Below, in pieces: positions 52,192-61,420 of a stretch of DNA of 64,000 nucleotides. Source of the stretch: Marinilabilia salmonicolor JCM 21150 (lineage in GTDB: Bacteria > Bacteroidota > Bacteroidia > Bacteroidales > Marinilabiliaceae). The translations under genes were made by a program, and so were the position numbers. The stretch spans positions 84,750 to 148,749 of the forward strand of contig NZ_AJKI01000001.1 of assembly GCF_000259075.1 (NCBI RefSeq), given 5' to 3'. Under the pieces are notes generated by a model. The model did not search any database, had not been told where the DNA came from, and saw only the letters and a list, made by a program, of their open reading frames with translations. Numbering within the stretch: the first letter of the stretch is position 1; every line of letters starts with the position of its first letter.

Positions 52192-53592
52192 GTGTTTAAA
52201 ATATATATAAAAAAGCAAATGATGTTTCCGTATATTGTACATAGGTGCTTTAATGGTAAAAGTGCGATAAATATTTCCCGGGTATTCCGGTGGTTACTTT
52301 TTTCCCGCCCTGGAAGAAAAATCATCTCGGGCTTCCTGATTTTGGGGTTGATTCTCATTTCCGGAAAGGTATCAGCTCAGAATCTGACTTTATTTGATTG
52401 TCTCGATAAGGCAGAACAAAACTTTCCTTTGCTCAGGGGGAAGCAAGTTTTGTTAAAATCATCGGATTTGAATGTTCAAAATATTAAAAACAGCTGGTTG
52501 CCCCGAATGGAAGTTATCGGACAGGCTTCCTGGCAAAGCGATGTCCCTTCCATGGATGTGGATATTCAGATTCCCGGCTTTTCTGTTCCGCAAGCCCCTG
52601 CAGATCAATACAAAGTAGCTTTGGATGTAAGTCAGACCCTTTATGATGGCGGACGAACCGGAAAGGCAGTTGATGTTGAGCAACTTGCCGGTAATATAGA
52701 GGCCCAGAGTATTGAAGTACAGATGCTTGATGTCTCTAAAAGAGTTGCAGAGTTGTTTTTCAGCATTCTCATGCTGGAGGAGCAGAACCAACAAATTAAT
52801 CATAAGCTTAGAGTATTGGTGAGTCGCAGGGCCGAATTAGATGCCTTGCTGGCAAGTGGAGCGGTTTCGGAGAGTGTGACAATGAAACTTCAGGCCGAAG
52901 TCCTTCTTGTTGAGCAACAATTGATTTCGGTGCAAGCCAACGAGGGAACTTTACTGGCAAACCTTTCATCGTTTTTGGGAGAGAAGGTTGAGAGCGCCTC
53001 GGTATTGAAAAAACCTTCTGTAGAAGATTTGCTGATACCTGAACTGCGTCCTGAATATTCATTGTTTTCCTTTCAGAAAAATAAACTTGAGAAAATGACC
53101 GAATTGCACCAACGGAATCGCTGGCCGGTGCTGGCTGCCTTTGGACAGGCAGGGTATGGGAATCCGGGGTACAATATGCTGAAGGATGAGTTTGATACCT
53201 TTTTAATGGTCGGCCTGAGGCTGAAATGGACACCCTGGGACTGGAGCTCAACAAAACGAACCACTAAAGTATTGGAAAACCAAATACGCCTGTTAGATAT
53301 TGAGGAGGAAACGTTTCGGGTTAACCAAACCCGGGCGGTAAATCAATTTGACGGGGATTTGTTACGGTATCAGCAATTGATTGAACTGGACAGTGAAATT
53401 GTGGAACTACGGAAAGGAATTGAAGAAAACAGTACCCACCTTCTTAAAAACGGGACCATTACCACTTCCGAATACATTAATGACCTGGATGCCTGCATCA
53501 GTGCACAAATAAATAAAGACTTGCATAAGCTGGGCTATTTACAGGGAATGACCATGAAATATCTCACGGGAGATAAACAAACCAAAGAGTAA
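52192..53592 (+). CDS. TolC-family outer-membrane efflux protein
   Basis: This 466-residue protein has a hydrophobic signal segment preceding VSAQ at about residues 43-63; since this is far from the first ATG, translation may begin at a later codon, for example ATG 52219. The rest is the two-repeat helical barrel of OEP proteins: LTLFDCLDKAEQNFPLLRG, VALDVSQTLYDGGRTGKAV and GLRLKWTPWDW. It forms the outer-membrane exit duct for the adaptor and ABC transporter encoded downstream. Confidence 0.88.
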   Translation: MFKIYIKKQMMFPYIVHRCFNGKSAINISRVFRWLLFSRPGRKIISGFLILGLILISGKVSAQNLTLFDCLDKAEQNFPLLRGKQVLLKSSDLNVQNIKNSWLPRMEVIGQASWQSDVPSMDVDIQIPGFSVPQAPADQYKVALDVSQTLYDGGRTGKAVDVEQLAGNIEAQSIEVQMLDVSKRVAELFFSILMLEEQNQQINHKLRVLVSRRAELDALLASGAVSESVTMKLQAEVLLVEQQLISVQANEGTLLANLSSFLGEKVESASVLKKPSVEDLLIPELRPEYSLFSFQKNKLEKMTELHQRNRWPVLAAFGQAGYGNPGYNMLKDEFDTFLMVGLRLKWTPWDWSSTKRTTKVLENQIRLLDIEEETFRVNQTRAVNQFDGDLLRYQQLIELDSEIVELRKGIEENSTHLLKNGTITTSEYINDLDACISAQINKDLHKLGYLQGMTMKYLTGDKQTKE

Positions 53593-53612
53593 CGACCTAA
53601 TCTTAATAAGTT

Positions 53613-54530
53613 ATGAATTCAGAAATTTTTCAATCATTAAAAAGGAATTATAATATCTTTTTAATGACCGGACTGGTGACCTTTTTTCTGCTTTCCTGCA
53701 ATGGAGGTGATTTTCTATCAGATGCCTATGGCAATTTTGAGGCCGAAGAGGTGGTGGTCAGTTCACGTGCCCAGGGAACGTTGGTTCAACTGGATATTAA
53801 TGAGGGGGATGTTCTGGAAAAGGGGGTTCCGGTGGGGCTCGTGGATACTGTTTTGCAACGGCTTGAACTGGTGCAGTTATCCGCTTCGGCAAAAGGGGTG
53901 GATGCCCGAATGACCCAACTTCAAAGAAGCATTGATGTACAAACGGAGCGACTTGCTGTTTTGAAAAAGGAATATGACCGGGTTACCAATCTCCACGAGC
54001 AAAATGCTATTGCCGCCCAAAAGTATGATGAGGTGGCAGGACAATACAACGTGGCACTCCGCGAATTGGAACAGGTTAAATCTCAAAGATTAGTTCTTCA
54101 GGCAGAAAGAGCCGTGACGCAATCCCGGATTGGTGCTGCTAAAGAGCAACTGATTCGGTGTCGTATCAATACTCCTGTTTCGGGTACTGTTCTTGAAAAG
54201 TATGCTGAACAGGGCGAATTTACGACTGTGGGCAAACCTTTGTTTAAAATGGCCGGAATGGAGGAACTGATATTGCGGGTGTATGTGTCCGGTACTCAGT
54301 TGGATGATGTTACGATAGGACAGGAGGTGACGGTAAAGTACGATAAAGATGCCGATAGTGAGCATCAGGCTCGCGGGGTCGTGTCGTGGGTGGCTTCCTC
54401 CGCCGAGTTTACCCCCAAAATTATCCAGACCAAAGAGGAGCGTGTGGATTTGGTCTATGCAGTAAAAGTAAGAGTTCCCAATCCTGATGGAAGAATGAAA
54501 ATTGGAATGCCGGGAGAGGTAATGTTTTAA
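53613..54530 (+). CDS. HlyD-family periplasmic adaptor
   Basis: This 305-residue protein begins with a signal that contains a lipobox-like LLSC (cysteine about residue 29). The biotinyl-lipoyl-like half is ANFEAEEVVVSSRAQGTLVQLDINEGD. A long coiled-coil hairpin follows (about 85-190, QLQRSIDVQTERLAVLKKEY). The second lipoyl half contains RINTPVSGTVLEKYAEQGEF. It bridges the ABC permeases and TolC duct. It is 20 bases downstream of the TolC gene and 10 upstream of the first ATPase. Confidence 0.88.
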   Translation: MNSEIFQSLKRNYNIFLMTGLVTFFLLSCNGGDFLSDAYGNFEAEEVVVSSRAQGTLVQLDINEGDVLEKGVPVGLVDTVLQRLELVQLSASAKGVDARMTQLQRSIDVQTERLAVLKKEYDRVTNLHEQNAIAAQKYDEVAGQYNVALRELEQVKSQRLVLQAERAVTQSRIGAAKEQLIRCRINTPVSGTVLEKYAEQGEFTTVGKPLFKMAGMEELILRVYVSGTQLDDVTIGQEVTVKYDKDADSEHQARGVVSWVASSAEFTPKIIQTKEERVDLVYAVKVRVPNPDGRMKIGMPGEVMF

Positions 54531-54540
54531 CCTGCTATTT

Positions 54541-55446
54541 ATGATTGACGTAGATTCCATATCAAAAAATTACGGAAAGGTTTCTGCACTTTGTGACCTG
54601 AGTTTTAAGGTTCGTAAGGGCGAGTTGTTTGGTGTTATTGGTCCCGATGGAGCCGGCAAGAGCACTCTGTTCCGGATTATTCTCTCGCTGCTGCTTCCCG
54701 ATTCAGGCAAAGTAAGCGTAAAGGGCCTGGATCCTGTGCAGGATTATAAGTCGTTACGAAAGATTGTGGGATATATGCCTGGCAGGTTTTCATTGTATGA
54801 AGACCTGTCGGTAGAGGAGAACCTCAACTTTTTTGCTTCGGTTTTCGGAACCACGGTGGAAGAAAACTATCATTTGATAAAAGGTATCTATCAGCAAATT
54901 GAACCGTTCCGAAAAAGGCCTGCAGGAAAACTCTCCGGAGGTATGAAACAGAAGCTGGCACTTTCCTGTGCGCTTATTCACCAACCCGAACTTCTGGTTC
55001 TCGATGAGCCTACCACAGGTGTCGATGCAGTTTCCAGAAGTGAGTTCTGGTCCATGCTTCATCAGTTAAAAGAGTTTGGAATAACCATTATTGTATCAAC
55101 ACCATACATGGATGAAGCGTCACTTTGTGACCGGGTGGCACTTATGCAACAGGGCAGGATTCTTGAAGTGGCTTCACCCCAGGATGTTGTGGATAATTTC
55201 CGGGGAGCGTTGTTTGGTGTTTCCGGCGGAAATATGTATCGGCTGATTCTTGATTGCCGCGATTTTGATATGGTTGAAACAGTATTTCCTTTTGGCGAAG
55301 AGTTACATCTTTCTTTTAAGGATGGGGGCGATCACAGAACAGATTTACATGAGTTTTTGAAGCGCCGCGGCAGTGATGAGGTTAGCATCCGAACCATACA
55401 ACCGGGAATTGAAGATCGGTTTATGGCGTTGATGGCGACTTCCTAA
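54541..55446 (+). CDS. ABC transporter ATPase, first of two
   Basis: This 301-residue ATPase has Walker A GPDGAGKST (about 34), Q-loop GYMPGRFSLYEDLS, signature LSGGMKQKLALSCAL, Walker B LLVLDEPTTGVD and a switch-like D/H region (SPYMDEAS; a threonine-proline replaces the usual histidine near STPYMDEA). It resembles the N-terminal half of the E. coli YbhF fused ATPase. In E. coli both ATPase halves are one gene; here they are two genes separated by a 574-bp repeat-containing gap. Confidence 0.9.
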   Translation: MIDVDSISKNYGKVSALCDLSFKVRKGELFGVIGPDGAGKSTLFRIILSLLLPDSGKVSVKGLDPVQDYKSLRKIVGYMPGRFSLYEDLSVEENLNFFASVFGTTVEENYHLIKGIYQQIEPFRKRPAGKLSGGMKQKLALSCALIHQPELLVLDEPTTGVDAVSRSEFWSMLHQLKEFGITIIVSTPYMDEASLCDRVALMQQGRILEVASPQDVVDNFRGALFGVSGGNMYRLILDCRDFDMVETVFPFGEELHLSFKDGGDHRTDLHEFLKRRGSDEVSIRTIQPGIEDRFMALMATS

Positions 55447-56020
55447 CCTGGCATAGCCAGAACTGAACAAGTAAATGAAAATTAAATGAGAGTTACTTGG
55501 ATAGGGAAATTGCTTCTCAATTATTTTTTCGTCCACGAATTTCACGAATTAAACGAATTTATGCCCTGCGGGCGAGTGTTGCTATGCAACCCTATCAAAT
55601 TTGGCGAGGACGCTGGTATTTTGCCGATAGTTGGACATCGCAATAGAAAATTTGTGAATAATGTAGTCCTCCTAAAAGCGAGGCTTTTTCCTTTTAAAGG
55701 AATACATAATGTTGTTGCGTCTTTAAAAGGCCAAAGGTCTTTAAGCAATAGCCTGGGGCAACGTCCCAGGAAAATTGTAATATCTCTCTTCCGCGGTTTA
55801 TTGGTCGCGTCGCGACCAATAAACCGCGGGGCTGGGTGGGGAATTGCAACCCCAGGGCGTTGCCCTGGGCTATTGCTTTCAGGCTTTCAGCCTGTTTCCG
55901 TACTGCCTGCTATATTGTTTTATGTATAATGCAGGTTAGAAATATTATGTCAAAAAAGCATGAATATTTGGAGAAAGACAATAATGGAAATTCAGTCGTC
56001 ACTAGCATTAGATTTAGAAA
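55447..56020. other. Insertion of repeats between the two ATPase genes
   Basis: This 574-bp stretch contains cgaatttcacgaatt-type repeats near 55538, and palindromic element copy 3 at 55740-55896. An open frame across it (55486-55929) has no family match and mostly translates the repeats. The ATPase on each side keeps its own start, and AT-rich DNA precedes the second ATPase, so transcription may continue or restart there. Confidence 0.6.
55740..55896. repeat. Palindromic repeat element, copy 3
   Basis: It has the same outer and GC-rich arms as copy 1. The central 39-base hairpin (55791-55829) shares the TATTGGTCGCG / CGCGACCAATA core, but the outer stem is CCGCGGTTTA / TAAACCGCGG instead of CCTCTCATTA / TAATGAGAGG. 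Both sides changed together, so pairing is kept. Confidence 0.85.
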
Positions 56021-56755
56021 ATGGAAGCATCATCTTACGTAATAAATGTCAAAGACCTGGTTAAGAAATTTGGTGATTTTACGGCCAATGACCGGCTAAC
56101 TTTTCATGTGAAAAGAGGAGAGATCTTTGGTTTTCTGGGAGCCAATGGGGCAGGAAAAACCACAGCCATTAAAATATTGTGTGGTTTATCTGTGCCCACC
56201 TCCGGATTTGTTGAAGTTTCCGGGTACAATGTAAAAACTCAGTCCGAAAAGGTGAAAAGCAGCATCGGCTACATGAGTCAGAAGTTTTCCCTGTATGATG
56301 ATTTGACGGTGTTTGAGAATATCCGGTTGTTCGGTACCATCTATGGGTTATCATCGGGGGAAATAAAGGAACGATCCGCTGATATGCTTTCCAGACTCGG
56401 AATTGAGGAGCAGCGTAACAGATTGATAGGTACACTTTCGCTGGGATGGAAACAGAAACTCGCCTTTTCCGTGGCTGTGCTGCATCGACCTAAAATAGTA
56501 TTTCTCGACGAGCCTACCAGCGGGGTGGATCCAATAACCCGCCGACAATTTTGGGAGTTAATATATCAGGCAGCTGATGAAGGGATTACAGTATTTGTCA
56601 CCACTCATTATATGGATGAGGCTGAATATTGCAATCGGGTGACTATTATGGTGGACGGGAGAATATCTGCACTGGATACCCCATCCGGACTGAAGTCCCA
56701 AATGAAATGTGATTCGATGAATGATGTGTTTTTAAAATTAACCCGTCCAAACTGA
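56021..56755 (+). CDS. ABC transporter ATPase, second of two
   Basis: This 244-residue ATPase has Walker A GANGAGKTT (about 37), Q-loop GYMSQKFSLYDDL, a degenerate signature LSLGWKQKLAFSVA (LSGGQ becomes LSLGW), Walker B IVFLDEPTSGVD and switch histidine THYMDEAEYC. It matches the C-terminal half of YbhF-type ATPases. It pairs with the first ATPase and the two permeases immediately downstream (6-base gap). Confidence 0.9.
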   Translation: MEASSYVINVKDLVKKFGDFTANDRLTFHVKRGEIFGFLGANGAGKTTAIKILCGLSVPTSGFVEVSGYNVKTQSEKVKSSIGYMSQKFSLYDDLTVFENIRLFGTIYGLSSGEIKERSADMLSRLGIEEQRNRLIGTLSLGWKQKLAFSVAVLHRPKIVFLDEPTSGVDPITRRQFWELIYQAADEGITVFVTTHYMDEAEYCNRVTIMVDGRISALDTPSGLKSQMKCDSMNDVFLKLTRPN

Positions 56756-56761
56756 TCAATT

Positions 56762-57871
56762 GTGAAGCAACTTTGGAGTTTTATCAGGAAGGAATCCCGG
56801 CATATTTTACGGGATAAACGGACACTTGCTGTCTTGTTTGTCATGCCATTGGCGCAGATTCTTATTTTTGGCTATGTTATTTCTACCGAAATTAAAGATG
56901 CCCGGATTGGAGTACTCGATAATGCCGGTGATTATTCCAGTCGTCAGGTTATCGACCGTCTGGTTTCTTCAGGGTATTTTATGGTTCAGGATTATTATTC
57001 AAACAGTCGGCAGATGGAAAATGCACTTCGACGTGGAGATATTCAGATGGCTGTGGTTTTTTCTCCTGACTTTGGAAGTGATATGGAAAGACCGGATGGA
57101 ACCAGTGTGCAGTTTATTGCGGATGCTTCTGATGCCAATACCGCCCGGATGTTGGTCAATTATGCCGAAGGGATTGTGGCAGGATATGAATTGCAATCCA
57201 CAGAGGTTCTAAACCAACAAAATACCCCTCTTATTGTCGAAGCCCGGATGTTTTACAATCCCTCACTGAGAGGGGTTCTTATGTCTGTTCCCGGAATCAT
57301 GGCTATGATTCTGATTTTGGTATCTGCCATGATGACGTCAATTTCCATTACCCGCGAAAAGGAATATGGCTCTATGGAAGTGTTGCTGATATCGCCATTA
57401 CAACCATGGCAGATAATTCTCGGGAAAGTGGCGCCTTATGTAATCCTGTCTTTGGTCAATGCAATTACTATTTTGGCCGTTGGTATCTTTGTATTCCATG
57501 TGCCCATGTCTGGCAGTTATCTGTTACTTACTTTTGTGAGTCTCCTGTATATCCTGCTGTCGCTATCTTTGGGAATATTCATTTCAACAGTGGCTCCCAA
57601 TCAGATGGTGGCCATGTTTATTTCCTTGTTTGCATTGATGTTACCAACCATTTTATTGTCAGGTTTTATTTATCCCATCGAAAATATGCCTGTATGGTTG
57701 CAGTGGTTCAGCTATATTATGCCGCCACGCTATTACATTTCAGCACTTAAGGATGTGATGTTTAAAGGAGCAGGATTGCTTGTGGTCTGGAAAGAGGTGC
57801 TTGTAATGACCGGCTTTCTGGTGGCCTTTTTGCTGTTGAGTATAAGGAATTTTAAGGTCAGGCTTGAGTAA
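56762..57871 (+). CDS. ABC-2 type permease, first of two
   Basis: This 369-residue protein starts with GTG (56762). It has one N-terminal membrane segment, a large periplasmic domain (about 50-180) and five C-terminal membrane segments (GIMAMILILVSAMMTSISI, YVILSLVNAITILAVGIFVF and others). The pattern TREKEYGSMEVLLISPL is the coupling region of the YhfS/YbhS family. It forms a heterodimeric channel with the second permease, powered by the two ATPases. Confidence 0.88.
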   Translation: MKQLWSFIRKESRHILRDKRTLAVLFVMPLAQILIFGYVISTEIKDARIGVLDNAGDYSSRQVIDRLVSSGYFMVQDYYSNSRQMENALRRGDIQMAVVFSPDFGSDMERPDGTSVQFIADASDANTARMLVNYAEGIVAGYELQSTEVLNQQNTPLIVEARMFYNPSLRGVLMSVPGIMAMILILVSAMMTSISITREKEYGSMEVLLISPLQPWQIILGKVAPYVILSLVNAITILAVGIFVFHVPMSGSYLLLTFVSLLYILLSLSLGIFISTVAPNQMVAMFISLFALMLPTILLSGFIYPIENMPVWLQWFSYIMPPRYYISALKDVMFKGAGLLVVWKEVLVMTGFLVAFLLLSIRNFKVRLE

Positions 57872-57989
57872 ACCGTGTTTGGACAGAAATGTAGAGAGAC
57901 CATTTATCAGGGATTTGGTTTTGGATACTTGGTTTATTTTCCAAAAACTGGTTGACCCTTTTTGAAGTTTTCACTCAAAAAATCAGAAA

Positions 57990-59099
57990 ATGAGAATTTT
58001 ATTTGCCCTTTTACAAAAGGAATTTATTCAGATAAAAAGGAATAAAACCATTCTCAGGCTTATTATTGTTTTGCCTGTGGTTCAATTATTAATTTTGGTC
58101 AATGCTGCCACCCTGGAGATGAATAATCTTCAAATTGCTGTTTATGACAATGACGATTCTGCCCTCAGTAGCCGGCTGGTTAGTGAACTGGATGCATCGC
58201 CATTTTTCAGGATGTCTGCTTCGCCTCCAAATGTTGAATCGGGTATCAGTCAAATAGAGGAAGGGACCGTTGATTTTCTGTTGGTTATTACCGATGGTTT
58301 TGAAAAAGATGCTTTGGCAGGAAATACTTCCCGGGTCCAATTGTTGGCCAATGCCATTAATTCGCAACAGGCACAGCTGGGGTTTGCTTATTTGCAGCAG
58401 GTTGCTCATCGGTCAATGAAAAACTTCGCAGTTGAAATGCAGGGGATTGTGCCTGAGTCAAAAATATCTACCACTTCGGCTTTTTGGTATAATCCCGAAC
58501 TCAATTATAAATTCTTTATGGTCCCCGGAATATTGGTGGTGCTGGTATCGGTGGTAGGAATGTTTCTAACCTCAATGAACCTGGTTCGTGAAAAGGAGAT
58601 GGGAACCATTGAGCAGATGAATGTGACCCCGGTAAGGAAATCGACCTTTATTGTTGCTAAATTATTACCTTTTCTCATTATCGGGTTGTTTGAACTCGGT
58701 CTGGGACTTATAATTGGAAAACTTATTTACGATGTACCCATTGAAGGTAGTCTCTGGCTGATTTTTGGAATAGGCACCCTCTATCTTATTGGTTTGCTTG
58801 GGTTGGGGTTATTGCTCTCGACTTTTTCATCTTCCCAGCAGCAGGTGACCTTTGTTAGTTACTTTTTTCTTTTAGTATTTATTCTGATGAGTGGAATCTT
58901 TACTTCTGTGGATAATATGCCCGAATGGGGGCAGAAGGTGAATTTAATAAACCCATTCTTTTATTTTATTGATGTTATGCGCAGCATTTTGTTAAAAGGT
59001 GCAGGGTTGGCTGATTTGTGGCGGCAGGTGGGAGGTATTTTGTTTCTGGCTGTTACACTGGTGACGCTGGCGGTTTTCAATTACCGAAAAGCTTCCTGA
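57990..59099 (+). CDS. ABC-2 type permease, second of two
   Basis: This 369-residue protein has the same layout as its neighbour: N-terminal membrane helix, periplasmic domain, five C-terminal helices. The coupling region is VREKEMGTIEQMNVTPV. It is YbhR-like. It lies 118 bases downstream of the first permease on the same strand. The cluster TetR-TolC-HlyD-ATPase-ATPase-permease-permease is a complete tripartite export system. Confidence 0.88.
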   Translation: MRILFALLQKEFIQIKRNKTILRLIIVLPVVQLLILVNAATLEMNNLQIAVYDNDDSALSSRLVSELDASPFFRMSASPPNVESGISQIEEGTVDFLLVITDGFEKDALAGNTSRVQLLANAINSQQAQLGFAYLQQVAHRSMKNFAVEMQGIVPESKISTTSAFWYNPELNYKFFMVPGILVVLVSVVGMFLTSMNLVREKEMGTIEQMNVTPVRKSTFIVAKLLPFLIIGLFELGLGLIIGKLIYDVPIEGSLWLIFGIGTLYLIGLLGLGLLLSTFSSSQQQVTFVSYFFLLVFILMSGIFTSVDNMPEWGQKVNLINPFFYFIDVMRSILLKGAGLADLWRQVGGILFLAVTLVTLAVFNYRKAS

Positions 59100-59214
59100 T
59101 TTCTTTTTGCAAATTTTGTGGTTTGATGGAAAGGGGTTGTTTAGCATTAGTATAGTTGCGTGTGTTTTTGGAGATTGCTTCTTTAAGCCGGAACAAAATA
59201 TTTTATTAAATTTA

Positions 59215-59222
59215 TACTTTTG
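59215..59222 (+). promoter_or_regulatory. -7 box of the small membrane protein gene
   Basis: TACTTTTG fits TAnnTTTG; it lies 50 bases before the ATG at 59272. No clear -33 element. Confidence 0.4.
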
Positions 59223-59271
59223 AGTCTGATACAGTTGTAATGTTGATTGATAAACTTAAAAAACTAAAATT

Positions 59272-59457
59272 ATGAGCAACAAAAATGCATGTAATTCTCA
59301 AAGCGGGAATGCCGTTTATGGTCTGGGACTGATAGGTGCTGCAGTTTTTTATATCTCCCAGGCCACCACCTTCTGGATGGGGGTTTTAGGTTTTCTTAAA
59401 GCATTGGTCTGGCCTGCTTTTCTGGTCTATGAGGCATTGAGGTATATTTATCTGTAG
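59272..59457 (+). CDS. Small hypothetical membrane protein
   Basis: This 61-residue protein has two hydrophobic stretches (VYGLGLIGAAVFYISQA and WMGVLGFLKALVWPAFLVYEAL) after a polar N-terminus. The family is not recognised, but the pattern is like small inner-membrane proteins found near RNA-helicase genes in Bacteroidetes. A -7 box precedes it and the rhlE promoter follows. Confidence 0.6.
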   Translation: MSNKNACNSQSGNAVYGLGLIGAAVFYISQATTFWMGVLGFLKALVWPAFLVYEALRYIYL

Positions 59458-59490
59458 GGGAAAATCCTGCTGTTATCCAAATAATTCTAA

Positions 59491-59498
59491 TATCTTTG
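59491..59498 (+). promoter_or_regulatory. -7 box of the RNA helicase gene
   Basis: TATCTTTG fits TAnnTTTG exactly and is 18 bases before the ATG at 59517, so the leader is very short. Confidence 0.55.
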
Positions 59499-59516
59499 TG
59501 CTTTTAATACTATTAG

Positions 59517-60800
59517 ATGACATTTAAAGATTTAGAACTTATAGAACCTATTCTCAGGTCACTGAAAGAAAAAGGCTATACACAACCAACACCAATTCAG
59601 GAACAATCCATTCCTATTTTATTAGGCGGTAAAGATTTATTAGGATGTGCCCAGACAGGCACCGGGAAAACAGCAGCTTTTTCAATTCCAATACTTCAAA
59701 ACATTTATTTAAATTCCTCCGCGGATAATCAATCCAGGCGTCGCCGAAAACCAAGGCTGAAGGCACTTATTGTCACTCCTACAAGGGAACTGGCTATTCA
59801 GATTGGTGAAAGTCTTACGGATTACGGGAAATATACCGGTATTCGAAATATTGTGATTTTTGGAGGAGTCAAACAGGGAGCTCAAACGCAATCCCTGCAA
59901 CGGGGTACTGATATTCTTGTTGCAACTCCTGGCAGGTTACTGGATCTAATCTCCCAGGGATTTATTAGTCTCCGGGAAATTGAGTACTTTGTACTTGACG
60001 AGGCTGATCGCATGCTGGACATGGGCTTTATTCACGATGTTCGGAAGATCATTAATTTGCTTCCGGCCAAAAGGCAATCTTTGTTTTTTTCTGCAACAAT
60101 GGCCCCGGAGATTGTTAAACTTTCTGGGAAAATATTAGGCGGAAATCCCGGGAAAGTCACCATTACTCCCAAGCAGAATACTGCTGAAAAAGTGGATCAA
60201 TCTATTTATTACGTTGACAAAAAAAGTAAATCCCGGCTTTTGGTACATCTGATGGAAGAAAACCCTGAAGATTCCACCCTGGTTTTTTCCAGGACTAAAC
60301 ATGGTGCTGATAAAATTGTTAAAATATTAAAGAAAGCCGGAATTAATGCCCTGGCTATTCATGGCAATAAATCTCAGGGTGCCCGCCAAAAGGCTTTGGG
60401 GGATTTTAAATCCGGAGAAGCCAGCGTGTTGGTGGCAACAGATATTGCAGCCCGCGGGATTGATGTGTCCGGACTGGGAAGAGTTATCAATTATGACTTA
60501 CCGAATATTCCGGAAACTTATGTACATCGAATCGGCCGTACAGGTAGGGCAAATGCCGAAGGAACAGCACTCTCGTTTTGTGATGTGGAGGAGAAGCCTT
60601 ATCTTAAGGACATTCAAAAATTAATCAATCAACGTATTCCCGTGGTTGATGGACACCCGTTTCTGCCTCAGGTCGAAACCGGCACAGAGGAGAAAGTGGT
60701 GGAAAAGCCTTCAGGGATTCGTAAAAAAAGTTCTTTCAAAAGCCAGTCTTCCGTAAACAGATATAGAAAACAGAAAAGAAACCGGAATTCAGGAAATTAA
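59517..60800 (+). CDS. rhlE: DEAD-box RNA helicase (RhlE type)
   Basis: This 427-residue protein contains the DEAD-box motifs: Q-motif with PTPIQEQ, AQTGTGKTAAF (about 47), PTRELAIQ, TPGRLLDL, VLDEADRMLDMGF (DEAD), SATM, ARGIDV and HRIGRTGRA. A basic C-terminal tail (KKSSFKSQSSVNRYRKQKRNR) helps RNA binding. RhlE-type helicases remodel ribosome precursors and structured RNA, especially in the cold. The next gene encodes a cold-shock-domain protein on the same strand. Confidence 0.95.
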   Translation: MTFKDLELIEPILRSLKEKGYTQPTPIQEQSIPILLGGKDLLGCAQTGTGKTAAFSIPILQNIYLNSSADNQSRRRRKPRLKALIVTPTRELAIQIGESLTDYGKYTGIRNIVIFGGVKQGAQTQSLQRGTDILVATPGRLLDLISQGFISLREIEYFVLDEADRMLDMGFIHDVRKIINLLPAKRQSLFFSATMAPEIVKLSGKILGGNPGKVTITPKQNTAEKVDQSIYYVDKKSKSRLLVHLMEENPEDSTLVFSRTKHGADKIVKILKKAGINALAIHGNKSQGARQKALGDFKSGEASVLVATDIAARGIDVSGLGRVINYDLPNIPETYVHRIGRTGRANAEGTALSFCDVEEKPYLKDIQKLINQRIPVVDGHPFLPQVETGTEEKVVEKPSGIRKKSSFKSQSSVNRYRKQKRNRNSGN

Positions 60801-60911
60801 TTTTATCCCTGAGGACTTTTACCGTATTTTGTTTTTGCATAGCGGATGAACTTGTTTAAGGCAGTTAATTGCCGTATTTTTAGAAAAATTTTAAATCAAA
60901 TAAATTAATTT

Positions 60912-61370
60912 ATGGGTAGATCACAAGAATCGTTTAACAAAAAGGAAGTTAGAAATAAGAAAGAAAAGAAGCGGAAGGAGAAAGAACAAAAGCGTCTTGC
61001 CAGAAAAGAGGGTGGCGATAAGAAAAACAGTCTTGACGACATGATTGCTTACGTTGATGAGCATGGAAATATTACATCTACTCCTCCGGATCCGGATAAG
61101 AAGAAGGAAGAGATTGATGTGGATGATATTCAGATAAGTGTTCCTAAGAAGAGTGAACAGGAGGAGGAAGATCCTATCCGCAAAGGAACTGTAAATGCCT
61201 TTTTTGACTCTAAGGGATTTGGATTTATCAAAGATCTGGAAACAAAAGAGAGTGTTTTCTTTCATGTTAGCAATGTTGTTGACGAGGTTATTGAAGGTAA
61301 TTTGGTTAGCTACGAAGTTGAAATGGGGCCTAAAGGACCGGTTGCTGTAAATGTTAAGCAGATTAAGTAA
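60912..61370 (+). CDS. Cold-shock-domain protein with charged N-terminal extension
   Basis: This 152-residue protein has a C-terminal cold-shock domain (about 95-152): RKGTVNAFFDSKGFGFIKDL contains RNP1-type KGFGFI and is followed by VFFHVSNV (RNP2-type). The N-terminal 90 residues are highly charged (KKEVRNKKEKKRKEKEQKRL) and probably disordered; classical Csp proteins lack this part. It likely binds single-stranded RNA and may act with the RNA helicase encoded upstream. Confidence 0.9.
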   Translation: MGRSQESFNKKEVRNKKEKKRKEKEQKRLARKEGGDKKNSLDDMIAYVDEHGNITSTPPDPDKKKEEIDVDDIQISVPKKSEQEEEDPIRKGTVNAFFDSKGFGFIKDLETKESVFFHVSNVVDEVIEGNLVSYEVEMGPKGPVAVNVKQIK

Positions 61371-61420
61371 TCCGCTCTGTTTGAGACTTTTTATTATTTT
61401 AAGGTTTTTGAAGTAAGACG

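Noticed and set aside
55486..55929. 147-residue open frame between the ATPase genes
   Set aside because: It translates the palindromic and cgaatt-type repeats and crosses the hairpin; no domain is recognisable.
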